Source: Propionibacterium sp. (GTDB lineage: Bacteria > Actinomycetota > Actinomycetes > Actinomycetales > Actinomycetaceae). Taken from it: a DNA stretch of 6,683 nt. The notes beneath the pieces are model-generated. The model did not search any database, was not told where the DNA came from, and worked only from the letters and a program-made list of their open reading frames with translations. This document shows positions 1-6,630 of the stretch, one piece after another. Each line of letters opens with the position of its first letter. Positions within the stretch are counted from its first letter, which is position 1. The DNA lies in assembly GCA_030460725.1 (NCBI GenBank), contig JAKECL010000109.1:1-6683 (forward strand), written 5' to 3'. The position numbers and the translations under genes were made by a program.

Positions 1-32
1 CCCGGTTCCGGGTGCCCCCCCGGCTGACCGGG
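1..32. terminator. GC-rich hairpin, possible terminator of the upstream gene
   Basis: CCCGGT (1-6) pairs with ACCGGG (27-32), and inside it CCGGG (8-12) pairs with CCCGG (19-23) around a six-base loop. A one-base and a three-base bulge separate the two stems. No T-run follows, so it is not a classical intrinsic terminator, although actinobacterial terminators often lack one. The left arm starts at the first base of the window, so the stem may continue upstream. It lies before the yajC promoter, which fits a gene boundary. It could also be a chance product of high GC content. Confidence 0.35.
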
Positions 33-109
33 TCCCCCAGGTGGGAGACGCCCGCGCCCATGGACGGCGTGTGGGGCATCCCACAGGCAGGGGTGGCGCT
101 GCGGACCCG

Positions 110-140
110 TTGTCCCCACCGCAGGGCGTGGCACTAGACT
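110..140 (+). promoter_or_regulatory. SigA-like promoter for the yajC-secD-secF-apt operon
   Basis: A -35 box TTGTCC (110-115) and a -10 box TAGACT (135-140) are separated by 19 bases. The -10 box fits the actinobacterial pattern TAG-purine-purine-T closely, with one deviation (C at the fifth position). The -35 keeps the important TTG. The expected transcript start is about 147, giving a leader of roughly 47 bases before yajC. The inverted repeat CTGCGG (99-104) / CCGCAG (119-124) flanks the -35 box and could be an operator, but six-base arms are common by chance here. No other promoter-like pair is apparent between 1 and 193. Confidence 0.45.
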
Positions 141-177
141 GCAACGGGCGACAACGCACCTCCGGCTGGACCGGACC

Positions 178-188
178 GAGGAAAGAGG
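178..188 (+). promoter_or_regulatory. Ribosome binding site that sets the yajC start
   Basis: The purine run GAGGAAAGAGG ends five bases before GTG 194. It is the only good Shine-Dalgarno match near the beginning of the frame. It favours this GTG over an upstream ATG at 41, which would put transcription signals inside the gene, and over an ATG at 218, which would remove most of the membrane helix. Confidence 0.7.
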
Positions 189-193
189 TACTC

Positions 194-592
194 GTGGACA
201 TTGGCTTCCTGGTCATCATGGGCGTCATGCTGGTCGCGATGATGCTGCTCAGCTCCCGTTCCCGCAAGAAGATGCAGGCGCAGCAACAGGAGCGCGAACG
301 CAAGATGGCGGAGGACCTCGTCCCCGGTGTCTGGGTGAAGACCGCTTTCGGCTTCTGGGGTCGCTACGTGGACCAGGACGGCGACATCGTCATCCTGGAG
401 ACCCCCGACGGCACGGAGACCTACTGGGAGCGCCAGGCGATCCGCGACGTCGGTGAGCCCCCCTTCGCCGTCGAGGAGTCGGCCACCGCCGACACCCTCC
501 CCGAGGACGAGGATGAACCCGTTCTCGGGCTCGACGCCCCGCAGCCCCCGAAGTCCCCCATCGAGACCGACGAGGACGACAAGCGGAACTGA
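194..592 (+). CDS. yajC: YajC, preprotein translocase accessory subunit
   Basis: YajC is a small membrane protein that associates with SecD-SecF and the SecYEG channel and is not essential in the species where it has been studied. The protein has 132 residues. It has one N-terminal membrane helix (about 3-19) followed at once by a basic stretch (SRSRKK, 20-26), predicting a cytoplasmic C-terminus. Next come a charged, Gln-rich linker (27-40) and the YajC core fold (about 41-86), with LVPGVWVKTAFGFWGRYV and a beta-rich IVILETPDG segment. The last 45 residues are an acidic, proline-rich tail (for example PEDEDEP) that looks disordered and varies between species. The start is GTG 194, set by a strong ribosome binding site. 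Position directly before secD, with a 40-bp gap, supports the call strongly. The core is divergent enough that context carries part of the identification. Confidence 0.92.
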   Translation: MDIGFLVIMGVMLVAMMLLSSRSRKKMQAQQQERERKMAEDLVPGVWVKTAFGFWGRYVDQDGDIVILETPDGTETYWERQAIRDVGEPPFAVEESATADTLPEDEDEPVLGLDAPQPPKSPIETDEDDKRN

Positions 593-618
593 TCCGCCCC
601 ACCCCTCCTCGACACACC

Positions 619-623
619 AAGGA
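619..623 (+). promoter_or_regulatory. Ribosome binding site that sets the secD start
   Basis: AAGGA lies nine bases before GTG 633. The frame stays open upstream to an ATG at 453 inside yajC, but that extension is a Pro/Ser/Arg-rich translation of yajC in another frame and has no SecD similarity. GTG 633 places a short basic segment (TTRRRPAR) just before the first membrane helix, as expected for SecD. Confidence 0.65.
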
Positions 624-632
624 ACACCACCT

Positions 633-2561
633 GTGGCCACCACACGGCGCCGTCCGGCGCGCACCCTCATCACCCTGTTCATCGTCATCGTCCTGGGCAT
701 CGCCGCCCTGGTCGTGGGACATGCGACGAAGGGTGCGGGTCTGACCCCCAGCCTTGCGCTGGACCTTGAGGGTGGCACCCAGCTGATCCTCACCCCCACC
801 GCCACCGACGGCTCGGACCGGGAGGTGACCAGCGCGGACCTCAACGAGGCCATCAACATCATCCGCAACCGCGTGGATGCCTCGGGTGTGGCCGAGGCCG
901 AGATCACCTCCATGGGAAGCGACAACATCGTCGTCTCCCTGCCCGGGCACCCGGACAAGGAGACGCTGGACCTGATCCGCTCCTCCTCCCAGATGGACTT
1001 CCGCCCCGTCCTCGTGGCCGGCGCGGCCTCCCAGCAGTCCACGCCGGGCGGCGAGTCCGCCGGTGCGCAGAGCGGCGACTCCCAGAGCGGGGACATCCAG
1101 AGCGGAGACATCCAGAGCGGCGAGACGGCGGAGGCCCCGGAGTCCCAGAGCGGTGCGACAGGCGACGAGGCCCAGTCCGCCACCACTGTGACGACGGCCC
1201 TGCCCGAGGCGGAGGCCCGCACGCTGGCCGACACCAACGGTGACGGCACGATCTCCGACACCCCGGAGGGCACACCCGCCGACAACTCCGACCCGAAATG
1301 GGTGACTGAGAAGGCGCTGCTCGACTTCTACGTGCTGGACTGCACGGATCCCTCCACGCGTGCACAGGGCGCGGTCTCGGATCCCCAGGCCCCCTTCGTC
1401 GCCTGCGACACGGAGGGCACCTACAAGTACGTCCTGGGGCCTGTGGACGTGAAGGGCGCGAACCTCGACTCGGCCTCCGCAGGCATGGTCTACAACAACC
1501 AGGGCCAGTCCACCGGCAAGTGGGGTGTCAACCTGCAGTTCGACGCCGATGGCACCCAGGCCTTCGCCGAGGCCTCCCAGCGGCTCTTCGACCTGAAGTC
1601 CAGTGATGCCACGCGCAACCGCTTCGCGGTCGTCCTCGACGGCAATGTCATCACGGCTCCTTCCATGGACGCACCGATCTCTGATGGAAAGGCACAGATC
1701 AGCGGCAACTTCACCGCATCCTCAGCCAAGGTGCTGGCCAACCAGCTGAGCTTCGGTTCCCTGCCCCTGGACTTCACCGTCCAGTCCGAGCAGCAGATCT
1801 CGGCGACCTTGGGTTCCGACCATCTGGAGAAGGGCATCTGGGCCGGTGTCATCGGCCTCCTGCTGGTCGTCCTCTACATGATCTGGCAGTACCGCGGGCT
1901 CGCCGTGCTCTCCGCGGGTTCCCTGCTGGTGGCGGCGGGCATGACCTACCTGGTCATCACACTGCTGTCCTGGCTGATCGGGTACCGCCTGTCACTGCCC
2001 GGTGTGGCAGGCCTGATCGTGGCGGTGGGTATCACCGCGGACTCCTTCATCGTCTACTTCGAGCGCATCCGTGACGAGGTGCGCGACGGGCGTCCCCTGG
2101 TGGCGGCGGTCGATGAAGGATGGGAACGGGCCAAGCGCACCATCATTGTCTCCGACCTGGTCAACCTGATCGCCGCGGCCGTGCTCTACTTCCTCTCCGT
2201 GGGAGGGGTGCAGGGCTTCGCCTTCACACTGGGTGTCACGACGATCGTCGACCTCGTGGTCATCTTCTTCTTCACCCATCCCGTCATGGAGCTGCTCATC
2301 CGGGTGCCGTTCTTCGGTGAGGGTCACAAGCTCTCGGGCCTGGACCCCGAGCACCTGGGGGCCCATTCCTCCGCGGTCTACGCGGGACGCGGGCGCGTGG
2401 TGGTGCGGGGCGCGACCCCGGGCACCACGAGCGCTGGCGCGGGCGGGGACCGCAGGTCCCTGGCGGAGCGGCGCTTCGAGGCCGCCCACGCGCAAGCAGG
2501 CACGCAGGGGGTGGACGCCGTGGACGCAGGCGCCGACAAGACGAAGGAGACGGACCGATGA
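633..2561 (+). CDS. secD: SecD, protein translocase subunit (RND family)
   Basis: With SecF, SecD uses the proton motive force to help pull exported proteins through SecYEG on the outer face of the membrane. From GTG 633 the protein has 642 residues. Membrane helix 1 is at about 11-31. A large extracytoplasmic P1 region (about 32-400) begins with the SecD signature LALDLEGGTQLIL. Five more helices follow between about 401 and 552. The proton-relay motif GLIVAVGITADSFIVYFERIRDE contains the conserved Asp at 470, so the motor residue is intact. Unusual parts are a Gln-Ser-Gly-Asp repeat (146-165), a DTNGDGTISD calcium-loop-like segment (200-209), and two cysteines (237 and 258) that are the only ones in the protein. 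A cytoplasmic tail of about 87 residues (556-642) is Gly/Ala- and charge-rich and looks disordered. The stop codon overlaps the secF start (ATGA), suggesting translational coupling and balanced amounts of the two partners. Confidence 0.97.
   Translation: MATTRRRPARTLITLFIVIVLGIAALVVGHATKGAGLTPSLALDLEGGTQLILTPTATDGSDREVTSADLNEAINIIRNRVDASGVAEAEITSMGSDNIVVSLPGHPDKETLDLIRSSSQMDFRPVLVAGAASQQSTPGGESAGAQSGDSQSGDIQSGDIQSGETAEAPESQSGATGDEAQSATTVTTALPEAEARTLADTNGDGTISDTPEGTPADNSDPKWVTEKALLDFYVLDCTDPSTRAQGAVSDPQAPFVACDTEGTYKYVLGPVDVKGANLDSASAGMVYNNQGQSTGKWGVNLQFDADGTQAFAEASQRLFDLKSSDATRNRFAVVLDGNVITAPSMDAPISDGKAQISGNFTASSAKVLANQLSFGSLPLDFTVQSEQQISATLGSDHLEKGIWAGVIGLLLVVLYMIWQYRGLAVLSAGSLLVAAGMTYLVITLLSWLIGYRLSLPGVAGLIVAVGITADSFIVYFERIRDEVRDGRPLVAAVDEGWERAKRTIIVSDLVNLIAAAVLYFLSVGGVQGFAFTLGVTTIVDLVVIFFFTHPVMELLIRVPFFGEGHKLSGLDPEHLGAHSSAVYAGRGRVVVRGATPGTTSAGAGGDRRSLAERRFEAAHAQAGTQGVDAVDAGADKTKETDR
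1068..1127 (+). repeat. Four tandem 15-bp units inside secD
   Basis: Four in-frame units begin with CAGAGCGG at 1068, 1083, 1098 and 1113 and encode QSGDS, QSGDI, QSGDI and QSGET. Units two and three differ by one base. A fifth, separated copy (QSGAT) lies at 1146-1160. The high identity at DNA level suggests recent slippage duplication. The unit length keeps the frame, so copy number can change without breaking secD. The encoded segment is polar and acidic and lies in the extracytoplasmic P1 domain between two conserved strands (MDFRPVL and LDFYVLDC), so it is probably a surface loop. Confidence 0.9.
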
Positions 2562-3661
2562 TGAGCTTCGCCCAGTGGGGCAACGCCCTCTACTCCGGAT
2601 CCAAGTCCTATCGTGTGATCCCGCGTCGCAAGCTCTTCGTCTCGCTTGCGGGTGCACTGGTGGTCATCTCGGGCGTCCTCATCGCGGTGCTGGGGCTGAA
2701 CCCCTCCATCGAGTTCACCGGCGGTTCCCAGTTCTCGGTCACCGGTGTCGCGAATGCCCCCCAACAGGCGGCCTATGACGCCGTGACCGGCACGGGGGTG
2801 ACCACGGAGGTCCGTGTGTCCTCCTTGGGGCAGAACGGCCTGCGAGTGCAGACCCCAGCCCTGGACACCGAGCAGACCGGCGAGGTGCGGGAGGCGCTCG
2901 CCGCCGCCTACGACGTGGACGTCAATGACGTCCAGGCCTCTTCCATCGGCCCGACCTGGGGCCACGACGTGACCTCCAAGGCAGTCCAGTCCCTCGTCAT
3001 CTTCATGGTTCTGGTCGCGGCGGTGATGGCCGTCTACTTCCGTTCACTGACGATGTCGGCAGCCGCCATCCTGGCCCTGGTCCACGACGTGATCGTCACT
3101 GTCGCCTTCTTCGCCGTCACGCAGGTGGAGGTCTCGCCCGCCACCCTGATCGGCTACCTCACCATCCTGGGATACTCCCTGTACGACACGGTTGTCGTGT
3201 TCGACAAGGTGAGGGAACTGACCAAGGGCGTGTGGGACCAGCAGCGCTACACCTTCGGCGAACTGGTGAACCTGGCCATCAACCAGACGATGGTCCGTTC
3301 CATCAACACCTCCGTCGTGGCACTCCTGCCCGTGGGCTCGATCCTCTTCATCGGGACCGTCCTGCTGGGGGCCGGCACACTCACCGACATCTCCCTGGCG
3401 CTCTTCGTCGGGATGATCGTGGGGGCGTACTCCTCGATCTTCATCGCGGCTCCGCTCCTGGTGATGTTGGAGGACCGCCGCCAGCGCACGCGCGAGCACA
3501 ATGAGCGTGTGCTGGCGGCCCGGGCGGCCCGTGCGGGCAGCGAGGGCGAGGGGACACCCACGGCCCCGGGTGCCGCCGCCGTCCGGGTCGCCCCCGTGAC
3601 GCCCGGACGCCACCTCGGCCAGTCGGCCCAGCCCGCCCGCAAGACACGGAGGAACCGATGA
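2558..3661 (+). CDS. secF: SecF, protein translocase subunit (RND family)
   Basis: SecF is the second half of the SecDF proton-driven export motor in the cytoplasmic membrane. The protein has 367 residues. Helix 1 is at about 26-47, followed by the family motif SIEFTGGSQF, where Glu stands in place of the Asp common in other phyla. A small extracytoplasmic domain spans about 48-140. Five more helices lie between about 142 and 303. They include LVHDVIVTVAFF (His176-Asp177), the hallmark LGYSLYDTVVVFDKVRE with conserved Asp210, and GAYSSIFIAAPLL near the end. A 63-residue basic, Arg/Ala/Pro-rich cytoplasmic tail ends in KTRRNR. There is no cysteine. The start is ATG 2558, eight bases after GAAGGAG (2543-2549). 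A second ATG follows directly at 2561, so initiation at either is possible. It overlaps secD by four bases and apt by four bases. Confidence 0.97.
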   Translation: MMSFAQWGNALYSGSKSYRVIPRRKLFVSLAGALVVISGVLIAVLGLNPSIEFTGGSQFSVTGVANAPQQAAYDAVTGTGVTTEVRVSSLGQNGLRVQTPALDTEQTGEVREALAAAYDVDVNDVQASSIGPTWGHDVTSKAVQSLVIFMVLVAAVMAVYFRSLTMSAAAILALVHDVIVTVAFFAVTQVEVSPATLIGYLTILGYSLYDTVVVFDKVRELTKGVWDQQRYTFGELVNLAINQTMVRSINTSVVALLPVGSILFIGTVLLGAGTLTDISLALFVGMIVGAYSSIFIAAPLLVMLEDRRQRTREHNERVLAARAARAGSEGEGTPTAPGAAAVRVAPVTPGRHLGQSAQPARKTRRNR

Positions 3662-4197
3662 GCGAGGAACTGGGCCCCGAGGTCCGTGATCTGGTCGTCT
3701 CCAACCTGCGGGAGATCCCCGACTTCCCCGAACCCGGAGTGCTCTTCAGGGACATCACGCCCCTGCTGGCCAACGGCCCCGCCTTCCGTGAGCTCATGGA
3801 GATCCTGGCGCTGCGCTACGACGGGCGCGTCGATGCGGTCGCGGGCCTGGAGTCGCGTGGGTTCATTCTGGCGGCTCCTCTGGCGACCATGCTGGGGGTG
3901 GGCATGCTCACCGTGCGCAAGGCGGGAAAGCTGCCCGGTCCGGTCATCGGGGTCGACTACTCCCTGGAGTACGGCAGTGCCCGCATGGAGCTGCGTCCTG
4001 ACTCCGTGCGCGACGGGGACCGGGTGCTGGTGGTCGACGACGTCCTGGCAACAGGGGGGACGGCCAACGCCTCGGTGCGCCTGATCCGCGAGTGCGGGGC
4101 CGAGGTCGCGGCCGTGTGTGTCCTGCTGGAGCTGGAGGCCCTGGGCGGGCGGTCCCGCCTCGAGGGTCTCACGGTGGAGTCCGCCGTCACGTTCTGA
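3658..4197 (+). CDS. apt: Adenine phosphoribosyltransferase
   Basis: This cytosolic purine-salvage enzyme converts adenine and PRPP into AMP and pyrophosphate. The protein has 179 residues, normal for the family. The adenine-side segment DFPEPGVLFRDITPLL is at 22-37, followed by GLESRGFILAAPLA (63-76), the flexible-loop region RKAGKLPGPV...YSLEYGS (87-107), and the PRPP-binding loop VLVVDDVLATGGT (123-135) with the paired Asp127-Asp128. All expected catalytic segments are intact. The start is ATG 3658, with GGAGG (3648-3652) five bases upstream. The start overlaps the secF stop as ATGA, so translation is probably coupled to secF. Placement between secF and rel is a known actinobacterial arrangement. 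Regulation by the upstream operon promoter is inferred. A different purine or pyrimidine phosphoribosyltransferase is unlikely given the FPEPGVLFRDITPLL motif. Confidence 0.97.
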   Translation: MSEELGPEVRDLVVSNLREIPDFPEPGVLFRDITPLLANGPAFRELMEILALRYDGRVDAVAGLESRGFILAAPLATMLGVGMLTVRKAGKLPGPVIGVDYSLEYGSARMELRPDSVRDGDRVLVVDDVLATGGTANASVRLIRECGAEVAAVCVLLELEALGGRSRLEGLTVESAVTF

Positions 4198-4222
4198 GAC
4201 ACGTGGGTCCTCCCGGCATGCC

Positions 4223-4240
4223 TATCATGGGTCAATGACC
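4223..4240 (+). promoter_or_regulatory. Possible leaderless promoter of rel
   Basis: TATCAT (4223-4228) matches the -10 pattern TA-N3-T. Its last base is seven bases before the A of the rel ATG (4235), the usual distance to a transcript start. The 20 bases before the ATG contain no Shine-Dalgarno match, unlike all four upstream genes. Both facts fit a leaderless rel transcript. Against it, I find no convincing -35 box 16-19 bases upstream. The start codon lies within a short inverted repeat, GGTCA (4230-4234) / TGACC (4236-4240), which may be chance. Confidence 0.4.
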
Positions 4241-6559
4241 GACCAGAGCGTGGAGACCCCGAACCACCGCAGCCCCGTTGCAGGCTCGCTGGTGCGTTCC
4301 GGTCTGGTCTGGTTCGGGTCGAGGGGGCGATCGACCGCCCCTGAGATCGAGCCCTTGGTGCGTGCCCTGCGCGCGAACCATCCCAAGGCCGACGTGTCCG
4401 TGATCGAACGGGCCTACGAGACCGCCGAGCTCCACCACCGCGGACAGTTCCGCAAGTCGGGGGAGCCCTACATCACCCATCCGGTCGCCGTGGCCACGAT
4501 CCTCGCCGAGATGGGCATGACGACCCCGACCCTGGTCGCGGCCCTGCTCCACGACACGGTGGAGGACACCGACTACACGGTGGAGGAACTCACCGCGGAC
4601 TTCGGCGCCCCCATTGCCCTGCTGGTGGACGGTGTCACCAAGCTGGACAAGGTCCGCTACGGTTCCGCAGCGCAGTCGGAGACCCTGCGCAAGATGATCG
4701 TGGCCATGAGCCGGGACATCCGCGTCCTGCTGATCAAGCTCGCCGACCGTCTGCACAATGCCCGTACCTGGCGGTTCGTCCCCCGCGAGTCCGCCCAGCG
4801 CAAGGCGCAGGAGACGCTGGAGATCTATGCCCCCCTGGCCCACCGCCTGGGGATGAACACCATCAAGTGGGAGCTGGAGGAGCTGTCCTTCAAGACGCTC
4901 CTTCCCGAGATATATGACGAGATCGACCACCTGGTGGCCGAGCGCGCCCCCGAACGCGACACCTACCTGCGTGACGTGATCTCCCAGATCGAGGAGGATC
5001 TGCGCCGCTCCCATGTCAAGGGCACGGTGGGTGGACGACCCAAGAACCACTACTCGATCTACCAGAAGATGATCGTGCGCGGCAAGGCCTTCGACGAGAT
5101 CTTCGACCTGGTGGCGGTGCGCGTGCTGGTGGAGTCCGTGAAGGACTGCTACGCGGTGCTGGGCGCCATGCACGCGCGGTGGAACCCGATCCCCGGGCGC
5201 TTCAAGGACTACATCGCCATGCCGAAGTTCAACCTCTACCAGTCGCTGCACACGACGGTGGTGGGGCCGGGCGGCAAGCCGGTGGAGATCCAGATCCGCA
5301 CCTACGAGATGCACGAGCGCGCCGAGCACGGTGTGGCCGCCCACTGGCGCTACAAGCAGAATCCGAATGCGACCACCGGCGACACGGACAAGATGACCGG
5401 CGACGAGCAGATGAACTGGCTGCGCGCACTGGTGGAGATGGAACGCGAGACCGGGGACCCCGAGGAGTTCCTGGACTCCCTGCGCTACGAGATCGCCGGG
5501 GACGAGGTCTACGTGTTCACCCCGCGCGGGGAGGTGGTGGTCCTGCCGGCCCACGCCACTCCCGTGGACTTCGCCTACGCCGTGCACACCGAGGTCGGTC
5601 ACCACACGGTGGGTGCCCGGGTGAACGGTCGACTGGTGCCCCTGGACACGCGCCTGGACTCCGGTGAGACGGTGGAGGTCGTCACCTCGAAGTCCTCCAA
5701 GGCGGGACCCTCCAGGGACTGGCTGGCCTTCGTGGCCTCTCCGCGTGCCCGATCCAAGATCAAGGCATGGTTCTCCAAGGAGCGCCGTGACGAGGCGATC
5801 GAGGGGGGCAAGGAGCACCTGGCCAAGGCGATGCGCAAGCAGAATCTCCCACTCCAGCGCCTCATGAGCCACGAGTCGATCCTCTCGGTGGCCACCGCCC
5901 TGGGCTACCAGGACGTGACGGGTCTGTATGCGGCGGTGGGGGAGAACCACATCTCCGCCAGCAATGTCGTGCAGAAACTGGTGGAGAACCTCGGGGGAGG
6001 CGACGGCACGGAGGAGACCCTGTCGGAGGCCGTCCGCCCGGGGTCCACCCGCCTGAAGTCCGCCGGCTCCGAGGCCGGTGTCAGTGTGGCGGGAATGAGC
6101 TCCAACGACATCTGGGTCAAGCTGGCGCGCTGTTGCACCCCGGTTCCCGGGGACGAGATCATCGGCTTCATCACGCGCGGTCAGGGCGTGTCCGTCCACC
6201 GCTCCGACTGCCAGAACGCCCAGCGCCTGGAGGAGTTGCACCCCGAGCGTTTCGTGGAGGTGGCCTGGAACGCCGAGCGCTCGGGCACCTCCTACCTGGT
6301 CCAGATCGAGACGCGTGCCCTGGACCGCTCCGGCCTGCTCTCGGACCTCACGAAGGTGCTCTCGGAGTACCAGGTCAACATCATCACGGGCTCGATGACG
6401 ACCTCGGCGGACCAGATCGCCTACGCACGATTCTCCTTCGAGTTGGCCGACATGAGCCACCTGCATGCCGTGCTGGCGGCGCTGCGGCGGGTGGACGGCG
6501 TGTTCGAGGCGGTGCGGCTCACGGGCAATGAGAGGCGTTCCCAACCCTCCGCACCGTGA
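4235..6559 (+). CDS. rel: Bifunctional (p)ppGpp synthetase/hydrolase (long RSH, Rel)
   Basis: Rel makes (p)ppGpp from GTP/GDP and ATP on starved ribosomes and also hydrolyses it, setting the stringent response. From ATG 4235 it has 774 residues, typical of long actinobacterial Rel. The hydrolase domain (about 50-220) keeps ITHP (His82), HDTVED (His106-Asp107) and LADRLHNAR (Asp171). The synthetase domain (about 255-375) keeps GRPKNHYSIYQKM (268-279), Asp291, RFKDYIAMPK (322-331) and EIQIRT (Glu351). The RFKD form of the RxKD/ExDD motif is the one found in bifunctional enzymes. Then come a TGS domain (about 423-485), a CC/zinc-finger domain (Cys633-Cys634, His655, Cys659) and a C-terminal ACT domain (about 687-760). 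The first 35 or so residues are a poorly conserved extension. Both activities look intact. It lies 37 bp after apt and may combine operon read-through with its own promoter. Actinobacterial literature also calls it relA. Confidence 0.97.
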   Translation: MTDQSVETPNHRSPVAGSLVRSGLVWFGSRGRSTAPEIEPLVRALRANHPKADVSVIERAYETAELHHRGQFRKSGEPYITHPVAVATILAEMGMTTPTLVAALLHDTVEDTDYTVEELTADFGAPIALLVDGVTKLDKVRYGSAAQSETLRKMIVAMSRDIRVLLIKLADRLHNARTWRFVPRESAQRKAQETLEIYAPLAHRLGMNTIKWELEELSFKTLLPEIYDEIDHLVAERAPERDTYLRDVISQIEEDLRRSHVKGTVGGRPKNHYSIYQKMIVRGKAFDEIFDLVAVRVLVESVKDCYAVLGAMHARWNPIPGRFKDYIAMPKFNLYQSLHTTVVGPGGKPVEIQIRTYEMHERAEHGVAAHWRYKQNPNATTGDTDKMTGDEQMNWLRALVEMERETGDPEEFLDSLRYEIAGDEVYVFTPRGEVVVLPAHATPVDFAYAVHTEVGHHTVGARVNGRLVPLDTRLDSGETVEVVTSKSSKAGPSRDWLAFVASPRARSKIKAWFSKERRDEAIEGGKEHLAKAMRKQNLPLQRLMSHESILSVATALGYQDVTGLYAAVGENHISASNVVQKLVENLGGGDGTEETLSEAVRPGSTRLKSAGSEAGVSVAGMSSNDIWVKLARCCTPVPGDEIIGFITRGQGVSVHRSDCQNAQRLEELHPERFVEVAWNAERSGTSYLVQIETRALDRSGLLSDLTKVLSEYQVNIITGSMTTSADQIAYARFSFELADMSHLHAVLAALRRVDGVFEAVRLTGNERRSQPSAP

Positions 6560-6592
6560 CACCGGCGGCCAGTATCCGGCGTGCGCGGTGAG

Positions 6593-6623
6593 TTGGCCCG
6601 GGTGCACACAGGACACGTAGGAT
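6593..6623 (+). promoter_or_regulatory. SigA-like promoter after rel, facing the next gene
   Basis: TTGGCC (6593-6598) and TAGGAT (6618-6623) are 19 bases apart. TAGGAT fits the actinobacterial TAG-purine-purine-T -10 pattern exactly. The spacing and box style match the promoter before yajC. The expected transcript start is 6630-6631, which coincides with a GTG (6631) and with the left arm of an inverted repeat. It lies in the 124-bp stretch after rel, which holds no other clear gene. Confidence 0.45.
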
Positions 6624-6630
6624 AGGACCT

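Noticed and set aside
1..27. A possible C-terminal tail of an upstream gene in frame 1 (PGSGCPPG, stop at 25-27), perhaps ruvB, which often precedes yajC.
   Set aside because: Only eight residues are visible and none is diagnostic. The stop lies within a hairpin, and other frames are also open here.
453..632. An in-frame 60-codon N-terminal extension of secD from ATG 453.
   Set aside because: It lies inside yajC in another frame, is Pro/Ser/Arg-rich, and would put a long non-SecD segment ahead of the first membrane helix. GTG 633 has a proper ribosome binding site.
134..1285. A 383-codon minus-strand open frame across yajC and secD.
   Set aside because: It is low-complexity, mirrors the coding bias of the plus-strand genes and includes the antisense of the SecD repeat. 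No protein family is visible and two well-identified genes occupy the other strand.
4118..4234. An upstream start for rel within apt (ATG 4118).
   Set aside because: The 39 extra residues are apt read out of frame and rich in Trp, Ser and Arg. They are unlike Rel N-termini. ATG 4235 gives a normal length.
6558..6590. Weak stem after the rel stop (CCGG 6562-6565 with CCGG 6576-6579, or CACCG 6560-6564 with CGGTG 6586-6590) as a rel terminator.
   Set aside because: The arms are only four or five bases with mismatches or a long loop, and no T-run follows. Such matches are expected by chance at this GC content.
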